Below are positions 6,767 to 10,778 of a stretch of 10,778 bases of DNA, one piece after another. Position 1 is the stretch's first letter. Each line of letters begins with the position of its first letter. The translations under genes were made by a program, and so were the position numbers. The notes under the pieces are model-generated. The model searched no databases and was not told the DNA's origin. It worked only from the letters and a program-made list of their open reading frames with translations. Origin of the DNA: Pseudomonadota bacterium (lineage in GTDB: Bacteria > Desulfobacterota > Syntrophia > Syntrophales > JADFWA01); assembly GCA_030610915.1 (NCBI GenBank), contig JAUWQS010000032.1, positions 1 to 10,778 on the forward strand, written 5' to 3'.

Positions 6767-7978
6767 CTATAACTCATTGCCAAAGATTGCTACGCTGCAG
6801 ACCAGACAGCCACAGATACCCCCATGGTTATGGGTAAGTCCAAGCCTCAGATCCTGCTTTAACTGTCTCTCTTCAGGTTCTGCTTTACCTTGGAGTTGCT
6901 TGTAAATCTCATAAATCATTCTTATACCGGATGCGCCGATGGGATGACCAAAACATTTTAATCCGCCATCACTCTGACAGGGAACCTTGCCGTCAAAATC
7001 GTAAAACCCGTCTTCAATATCTTTTCCAGCCTTTCCGATAGGTGAAATCTGAAGACTCTCACAAGTGATTAATTCACTGATGGAAAAGCAGTCATGAACC
7101 TCCATCAGGTTTATCTCTTCCCTTGGATTTTTTATGCCCGCCTCTTCGTATGCCTTGATTCCCGGAACACGGGTTGATTCAAGATGGACGCCATCCCAGC
7201 TCTGGTGCCCGATTCCGGTTGATGGAGTGAGCGAAAGCTGGAGCGCCTTGGCATAAATTGGATCAGGCCTGAAGTCTTTTGCCATATCGGCGCGGACAAT
7301 AATGGCTGCAGCCGCACCGTCACTGACCCCGCAACAGTCAAACAACCCAAGCGGATCTGCGATTATCGGGGCATTCATTATGGCTTCTATGGTCGGCGGA
7401 CGTCGAAGATGCGCCCTTGGGCTATTAGCCCCATTTTGATGGCTTTTCCAGGATATCCTGGCAAGAATCCTCTTGATCTCTTCACGCGTCAGGCCGTATT
7501 TTGCGCTGTAGGCATTTGCTATCTGCGCAAACATGCCTGGGGCTGTCAGGTTTGGATAATAGAACATCTGTTCTACTCCCAAGACTGTAGGAAGATCCGG
7601 CAGTCCGCCAAACCCTGTGTCTTTCAACTTCTCCACGCCAAGCGCAAGCGCTACATCACAGGCGCCTGATGCCACGCCATAGCACGCCCCGCGAACGGCT
7701 TCTGTCCCGCTTGTACAGAAATTCTCCACCCTTGTCACAGGAATATTCGGAAGCTTAAGCGCCCTTGCCAGCGCTATACCGCCTTTACCGGCATTATGCT
7801 CTTCAGCGCAGGTGGAAAACCATGCTGCGTCGATATCCTTAATCCCTATTCCCGCGTCTTCCGCAGCCTCCTTATAGGCATCAATTATCAGATCCCCCGT
7901 GCTTTTATCCCACAGCTCCCCAAACCTGGTGCAACCCATACCAATAATTGCAACTTTATTCTTTATCCCTTCTGCCAT
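6767..7978 (-). CDS. SCP2-type thiolase, copy 2
   Basis: This is a 403-residue paralogue of the thiolase at 2432-3643, with the same catalytic residues: C88, HDCF 295-298 and H345. I count about 26 differences (roughly 94% identity), unevenly spread: about 20 in residues 1-194 and about 6 in the remaining 209. Clusters lie at 26-32 (TLQDLMV versus STGDLII) and 129-135 (IGSVAGT versus LPTVLGV). The open frame and intact motifs argue for function, perhaps with a shifted substrate range. The start is an ATG with AAAGGAGA upstream. Further upstream is a relic of the HMG-CoA-synthase-like gene's end, so the gene arrived here by segmental duplication. Its neighbours are the hydratase upstream and the acyl-CoA dehydrogenase downstream, fitting a beta-oxidation thiolase. 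Confidence 0.93.
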   Translation of the reverse strand: MAEGIKNKVAIIGMGCTRFGELWDKSTGDLIIDAYKEAAEDAGIGIKDIDAAWFSTCAEEHNAGKGGIALARALKLPNIPVTRVENFCTSGTEAVRGACYGVASGACDVALALGVEKLKDTGFGGLPDLPTVLGVEQMFYYPNLTAPGMFAQIANAYSAKYGLTREEIKRILARISWKSHQNGANSPRAHLRRPPTIEAIMNAPIIADPLGLFDCCGVSDGAAAAIIVRADMAKDFRPDPIYAKALQLSLTPSTGIGHQSWDGVHLESTRVPGIKAYEEAGIKNPREEINLMEVHDCFSISELITCESLQISPIGKAGKDIEDGFYDFDGKVPCQSDGGLKCFGHPIGASGIRMIYEIYKQLQGKAEPEERQLKQDLRLGLTHNHGGICGCLVCSVAIFGNEL

Positions 7979-7995
7979 TTTCCAATTCTCCTTTA

Positions 7996-8055
7996 TTATA
8001 TGTTTTTTCCGAGCATCGGCACGGCCTTCCAGAAATATGTGTATATCACTCGTAA
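7996..8055 (-). pseudogene. Relic of the 3' end of the HMG-CoA-synthase-like/DUF35 gene
   Basis: Read on the minus strand, positions 8043-7996 encode YTYFWKAVPMLGKNI and a stop. The intact gene ends VTYFWKAVPVLEKNA and a stop in the same position relative to the thiolase that follows. Nucleotide similarity runs from the thiolase start through this segment, then collapses; an in-frame TAG lies at 8058-8056. It is too short to be a gene and marks the edge of the duplicated segment that produced thiolase copy 2, or what remains of a deleted second synthase-like gene. Confidence 0.8.
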
Positions 8056-8170
8056 CTATTCAGGCACATAGGCTGAAGGCTGTTAGGAAAAGCCTCGAAT
8101 ACCGCACACTTTGAAGCCATATTTGATACAAAAATCTGCGGCAATCGTGTTTTTCGAGTACCTTCAGCCT
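8053..8170. repeat. Degenerate family A repeat
   Basis: The left part TAACTATTCA (8053-8062) differs from the family A arm at one base, and AGGCTGAAGG (8070-8079) is a perfect inverted partner of CCTTCAGCCT (8161-8170), 81 bp away. The right TGAGTAGTTA arm is not visible, so the element is decayed or interrupted. Confidence 0.45.
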
Positions 8171-8193
8171 ACCCCGGACAAGCCGGAAAAGCT

Positions 8194-8214
8194 CAAAGCC
8201 CAAAGCCCAAAGCC
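8194..8214. repeat. Three tandem CAAAGCC units
   Basis: Three perfect head-to-tail copies of the 7-bp unit CAAAGCC fill this stretch, preceded by GCT. It lies in a non-coding spacer and is probably a slippage product. Confidence 0.7.
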
Positions 8215-8289
8215 TTTAGCCAATCACGGTTATTGAGATTCTCGAAATACGGCTTGAAACTTGAAATTGGATATCTTCCCCCGGAGTAG

Positions 8290-8308
8290 GACAGGCGTCT
8301 CGCCTGTC
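8290..8308. repeat. GACAGGCG hairpin repeat, family D type
   Basis: GACAGGCG and CGCCTGTC are perfect 8-bp arms around a TCT loop. The architecture equals that of the GTCGGGCG-AGA-CGCCCGAC hairpin at 10731-10749. The arrangement (GTAGGACAGGCGTCTCGCCTGTCTAC) also places short GTAG/CTAC arms outside the stem. No T-run follows on either strand. Confidence 0.6.
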
Positions 8309-8416
8309 TACGGTGAATGGTTACCAAATTCTTTTGCCATTTTTGCACGAATTTCAAAACTAAGGGACTATTGAGCTATTACTAAAAACATTCAATCCAC
8401 AGCCTTCAGCAGCGCA

Positions 8417-9205
8417 TTATTTGTCCTTGAACACACCTTTTCTCTTTTCTATAAAGGCCTTCATACCTTCTTTCTGGTCTTCTGTTGAAAAGAGAATCTC
8501 GAAACCATGCGCTTCAAATTCAAGGGCGGAACTTATATGACTTACGTTCATGCCATCATTGAGGACACGTTTTGTCACACTCAATGCAACCCCAGGCTGG
8601 CGCGCTATCTTCTTTGCCATCTTCCTCGTCTCTTCCATCAGAGAGTCAACAGGAACAACCTTACTTACCATGCCTACCCTGTATGCCTCACTGGCATCCA
8701 TCTGGCCACCCGTATACAATAGCTCTTTCGCCTTGCTTAAACCTACGATCCTGGGAAGCCTCTGTGTCCCGCCTCCGCCTGGAATAACTCCTAACATTAT
8801 TTCAGGTTGACCGAAGAGCGCATTCTCCGCCGCTATTCGGATATCGCAGGCCATGCTCAGCTCACAACCACCCCCCAGGCAAAAACCACTTATTGCGGCA
8901 ATAACCGGCTTTTCAAGGTTTTCAAGTTTACCAATACCCTGCTGAACCTTTACGGAAAACTTGTGCGCATCAACAGGCGTAATCAGTGTCTCCAACTCCT
9001 TGATGTCTGCTCCGGCCGCAAAGAATTTCTCGTTTCCACCAGTGATTATTACCACCTTTACATCATCATCGGCCGCAATCTCATCTATAACACCGCTCAA
9101 ATCACTCAACACATCGCTATTCAAGGCATTCATAGCCTTCGGCCTGTTCAGCGTTATCGTGCCGATACGATCTGCCTTTTCATAAAGAAGGGTTTTATAT
9201 TCCAT
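8417..9205 (-). CDS. Enoyl-CoA hydratase (crotonase family)
   Basis: This 262-residue crotonase-fold protein should hydrate a 2-enoyl-CoA to the 3-hydroxyacyl-CoA, the step after the acyl-CoA dehydrogenase. Motifs include NRPKAMNALN (20-29), the oxyanion-hole strand AAGADIKEL (63-71) and GFCLGGGCELSMACD (107-121) with E115. FGQPEIMLGVIPGGGGTQRL (131-150) holds E135. Both catalytic glutamates of true hydratases are present, so isomerase-only or decarboxylase members are less likely. The C-terminus EKRKGVF is typical. I start at the ATG at 9205, because an AAAGGAG ribosome site lies 6 nt upstream and family homology begins there. An in-frame GTG at 9226 would place that site inside the gene. 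Acyl specificity cannot be read from the sequence. Confidence 0.95.
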   Translation of the reverse strand: MEYKTLLYEKADRIGTITLNRPKAMNALNSDVLSDLSGVIDEIAADDDVKVVIITGGNEKFFAAGADIKELETLITPVDAHKFSVKVQQGIGKLENLEKPVIAAISGFCLGGGCELSMACDIRIAAENALFGQPEIMLGVIPGGGGTQRLPRIVGLSKAKELLYTGGQMDASEAYRVGMVSKVVPVDSLMEETRKMAKKIARQPGVALSVTKRVLNDGMNVSHISSALEFEAHGFEILFSTEDQKEGMKAFIEKRKGVFKDK

Positions 9206-9264
9206 GACAGTCTCCTTTCTTATCACAAATTACAACTACAGTTATATACTACCATTGATACATT

Positions 9265-9491
9265 CATAAAAAGTCGGAAAAACACTCCTTTATCATTCCT
9301 TCACTTCGCTCAGAACAGCGTCTGGTGAGCCGAAGCCCTGAGTATAACGAAGGGGATAGCGAACAATCTGATATCATTGAGATTCTTCGTCGCGGAGTTT
9401 ATCCTGAGCCCCAGATTCTTCGTTGCTTCACTCCTCAGAATGACATGGGCGAAGGGCTCCTCAGAATGACACTATGTGGACTTTTTACGAG
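9265..9491. repeat. Family C dispersed element with inverted ends, copy 1
   Basis: The ends CATAAAAAGTC (9265-9275) and GACTTTTTACG (9479-9489) are imperfect inverted repeats (9 bp perfect, about 11 of 13 overall), giving a MITE-like unit of about 227 bp. Positions 9355-9483 align without gaps to 10562-10690, and 9365-9471 are identical over 107 bp. Compared with copy 2, about 55 bp (from about 9300 to 9354) are extra. CTCAGAATGAC recurs inside. No transposase is encoded, so movement would need help in trans. Confidence 0.75.
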
Positions 9492-9505
9492 TCCATCACC
9501 ATTGA

Positions 9506-9549
9506 CATTTAAAATATGCCTATCTGCCCATAATTCCGAACAGACAGGC
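9506..9549 (-). terminator. Possible terminator after the short-chain dehydrogenase
   Basis: On the minus strand, GCCTGTCTG (9549-9541) can pair with CAGATAGGC (9526-9518) through eight standard pairs and one G-U, with a 14-nt loop. ATATTTT follows directly. It lies about 10 bp past the stop at 9560. The large loop and broken T-run make it a modest candidate. Confidence 0.4.
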
Positions 9550-9559
9550 ACACAAAATA

Positions 9560-10327
9560 TTACCTTGCCGCCATCCTGATGCCGCCATCAAGCCTGATCA
9601 CTTCACCATTTATCATTGTGTTCTCAATAATATGCTGAACCAGCCTGGCATATTCAGAAGGATGCCCGAGACGCTTGGGGAATGGAACCATCGCACCAAG
9701 AGCTTGCTTGACATTTTCCGGCGCCATTGCCAGCATAGGTGTGTTAAATATACCAGGAGCAATCGCGTTCACTCTAATCCCATATTCAGCGCACTCCCTC
9801 GCCACCGGAACGGTCAGGCTTACCACCCCGCCCTTGGAGGCGGAATATGCCATCTGGCCTATCTGGCCCTCTGTTGCGGCGACAGAAGACGTATTGACAA
9901 TAACACCCTTTTCGTCATCTTCCATCGGGTCATTCTTCATCATCTGCTCTACTGCCAGCCTGATCACATTCATTGTGCCTATCAAATTTATATCAATCAC
10001 CTTCTTGAGTTTTTCCAGGGCAACTACACCTTTTTTGCCAACTACCTTATTCGCAACCCCAACTCCTGCGCAATTAACCGCAACATTAATCCCGCCAAAG
10101 GCATCCACAGCCTTCTTGATACCCGCCTGGGTACTCGCGTCATCTACGATATCCGTGTGCGCATATATAGCGTTATCACCCAACTCCTTCGCCAGCGCCT
10201 CCCCTTTTTCATCCTGGATATCAAAGATGCATGCACGTCCTCCGCACCCTACTATGTTGCGAACAGTAGCCTCTCCCAATCCAGATGCTCCACCAGTAAC
10301 AACCGCTTTACAATCCTGAATCTTCAT
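9560..10327 (-). CDS. HSD10-type short-chain dehydrogenase (3-hydroxyacyl-CoA dehydrogenase)
   Basis: This 255-residue Rossmann-fold enzyme probably oxidises a 3-hydroxyacyl-CoA to the 3-oxoacyl-CoA with NAD+. TGGASGLG (11-18) is the dinucleotide loop, and D36 after the second strand (IFDI) favours NAD over NADP. NCAG is at 85-88. The catalytic set is N114, S148 (NTSSVAA), Y161 and K165 in YSASK. PGIFNTPML (191-199) and LDGGIRM (246-252) follow. EGQIGQMAYSASKGG closely resembles HSD10, which also acts on 2-methyl-3-hydroxybutyryl-CoA, so branched substrates are possible. BbsD of the benzylsuccinate pathway is also in this superfamily. The ATG start has AAGGAGAAG just upstream. It is the first large gene of the minus-strand series, and its start overlaps the stop of a tiny open frame. 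Confidence 0.93.
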   Translation of the reverse strand: MKIQDCKAVVTGGASGLGEATVRNIVGCGGRACIFDIQDEKGEALAKELGDNAIYAHTDIVDDASTQAGIKKAVDAFGGINVAVNCAGVGVANKVVGKKGVVALEKLKKVIDINLIGTMNVIRLAVEQMMKNDPMEDDEKGVIVNTSSVAATEGQIGQMAYSASKGGVVSLTVPVARECAEYGIRVNAIAPGIFNTPMLAMAPENVKQALGAMVPFPKRLGHPSEYARLVQHIIENTMINGEVIRLDGGIRMAAR

Positions 10328-10380
10328 AACTCTTCTCCTTTCTTGTTAGTTAAACTTACGTAAACTCCTCCTAAGGGCAT
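10324..10380 (-). CDS. Possible 18-residue leader peptide
   Basis: An ATG at 10380 opens an 18-codon frame, MPLGGVYVSLTNKKGEEL. Its TGA stop overlaps the dehydrogenase start as ATGA. AGGAGG (10390-10385) lies 4 nt before the ATG. The exact stop-start overlap suggests translational coupling, but so short a frame could arise by chance, and the dehydrogenase has its own ribosome site. No run of codons for one amino acid, as in attenuation leaders, is present. Confidence 0.3.
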   Translation of the reverse strand: MPLGGVYVSLTNKKGEEL

Positions 10381-10406
10381 CCTCCCTCCTGATAAAAATC
10401 TCTTGC

Positions 10407-10435
10407 TTGCTAACATAGAACATATGAGTTGTCAA
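10407..10435 (-). promoter_or_regulatory. Candidate promoter for the locus
   Basis: On the minus strand a perfect -35 box TTGACA (10435-10430) is followed, after 17 bp, by the weak -10-like TAGCAA (10412-10407). It lies about 80 bp before the dehydrogenase start and just before the possible leader frame. The -10 match is poor, so an activator or a different start point is possible. Confidence 0.35.
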
Positions 10436-10518
10436 TATGTAAATCGCAACTGCTCAGGTCCACATATCCAGGGTTCACTGTACAACGGTTAGAAAACGAT
10501 CAATCTTGAACCATGACG

Positions 10519-10690
10519 AACTCGTAAAAAGTCTGAAAAACACTCTTTTGTCATTCTAAGCGATAGCGAAGAATCTGATATCATTGAGATTCTTCGTCGC
10601 GGAGTTTATCCTGAGCCCCAGATTCTTCGTTGCTTCACTCCTCAGAATGACATGGGCGAAGGGCTCCTCAGAATGACATTGCGTGGACTT
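10519..10690. repeat. Family C dispersed element, copy 2
   Basis: It starts with AACTCGTAAAAAGTCTGAAAAACACT, which parallels 9263-9287, lacks the roughly 55-bp insert of copy 1, and matches 9355-9483 from 10562 onward, with 107 identical bases at 10572-10678. Its left end CTCGTAAAAAGTC is the exact reverse complement of the right end of copy 1 (9479-9491). After GGACTT (10685-10690) the right inverted end is missing, so this copy is truncated. Confidence 0.72.
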
Positions 10691-10730
10691 CCAAGTAACT
10701 TATGCGAAATCGCACTCAAAAAGTGACTCC

Positions 10731-10778
10731 GTCGGGCGAGACGCCCGACCTACTACAGGGGTGGAGGACAGGCGTCCC
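10731..10778. repeat. Family D hairpin repeats at window edge
   Basis: GTCGGGCG and CGCCCGAC (10731-10738 and 10742-10749) form a perfect 8-bp stem around AGA, followed by CTACTAC. A second unit begins at about 10767 with GGACAGGCGTCCC, resembling the hairpin at 8290-8308, and runs off the window. Confidence 0.6.

Larger units (their letters stand above)
7979..8416. other. Spacer with gene relic and mixed repeats
   Basis: This 438-bp gap between thiolase copy 2 and the hydratase starts with the 3' relic of a HMG-CoA-synthase-like gene (7996-8055). It continues with a degenerate family A repeat (8053-8170), a CAAAGCC triplication (8194-8214), a family D hairpin (8290-8308) and a degenerate family B end (about 8365-8382). 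No intact gene is supported. Confidence 0.6.
9206..9559. other. Spacer carrying a repeat element and possible terminator
   Basis: This 354-bp gap between the dehydrogenase and hydratase genes is mostly filled by the family C element (9265-9491). A possible terminator for the dehydrogenase lies at 9506-9549. The plus-strand open frames across it read through repeat sequence and resemble no protein I know. Confidence 0.6.
10328..10778. other. Upstream region of the locus, with promoter candidate and repeats
   Basis: This 451-bp region holds the possible leader frame, a candidate promoter (10407-10435), family C copy 2 (10519-10690) and family D hairpin sequence (10731-10778). No full gene is seen up to the window edge. 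AGTTTA occurs twice, 4 bp apart, within the leader frame. Confidence 0.55.

Noticed and set aside
9206..9226. GTG start giving the hydratase seven extra residues.
   Set aside because: The ribosome site AAAGGAG lies inside this extension and serves the ATG at 9205.
9325..9579. Plus-strand frame of 84 codons over the family C repeat.
   Set aside because: The frame is made of repeat DNA and the second repeat copy does not preserve it as a gene.
9632..10363. Two long plus-strand frames (243 and 214 codons) antisense to the short-chain dehydrogenase.
   Set aside because: Their composition reflects the antisense of a gene with all short-chain dehydrogenase motifs; no independent motif or ribosome site is seen.
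1..10778. Possible CRISPR array, insertion sequence or prophage attachment site given the many repeats.
   Set aside because: Repeats are not evenly spaced with unique spacers, no transposase, integrase or Cas gene is present, and no tRNA is found.

Overview
The window is one strand-coherent locus of acyl-CoA metabolism. All eight full-length genes lie on the minus strand, so it reads right to left: HSD10-type short-chain dehydrogenase (9560-10327), enoyl-CoA hydratase (8417-9205), SCP2-type thiolase copy 2 (6767-7978), acyl-CoA dehydrogenase (5471-6610), a HMG-CoA-synthase-like protein fused to a DUF35 zinc-ribbon/OB domain (3659-5119), SCP2-type thiolase copy 1 (2432-3643), a third and more distant SCP2-type thiolase (900-2075), and a stand-alone DUF35 zinc-ribbon/OB protein (450-860). 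There are no tRNA, rRNA, CRISPR or transposase genes.

The enzyme mix, moderate GC, strong AGGAGG ribosome sites and repeat-filled spacers suggest an anaerobic Desulfobacterota-like (deltaproteobacterial) genome that degrades fatty, branched-chain or aromatic acids. This is inference; no taxonomic marker is present.

Dehydrogenase, hydratase, hydroxyacyl-CoA dehydrogenase and thiolase together make a complete beta-oxidation spiral. The unusual part is the cleavage end: three SCP2-type thiolases and two DUF35 domains, one free and one fused to the HMG-CoA-synthase-like protein. Known thiolase/DUF35 partnerships are the archaeal thiolase-DUF35-HMG-CoA synthase complex, the actinobacterial Ltp2-ChsH2 aldolase, and BbsAB of anaerobic toluene degradation. 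The 450-2075 pair resembles BbsA/BbsB in layout, but bbsEF-type CoA-transferase genes and benzylsuccinate synthase genes are absent here, so the substrate is not known. The HMG-CoA-synthase-like protein appears to lack all three canonical catalytic residues.

Thiolase copies 1 and 2 are the same length and differ at about 26 of 403 residues. Upstream of copy 2 lies a short relic of the 3' end of the HMG-CoA-synthase-like gene, showing that the duplicated segment once reached into that gene. Spacers between most genes are 150-440 bp and hold at least four families of palindromic or dispersed repeats. A good intrinsic terminator after thiolase copy 1 probably separates the last two genes (900-2075 and 450-860) into their own transcript.
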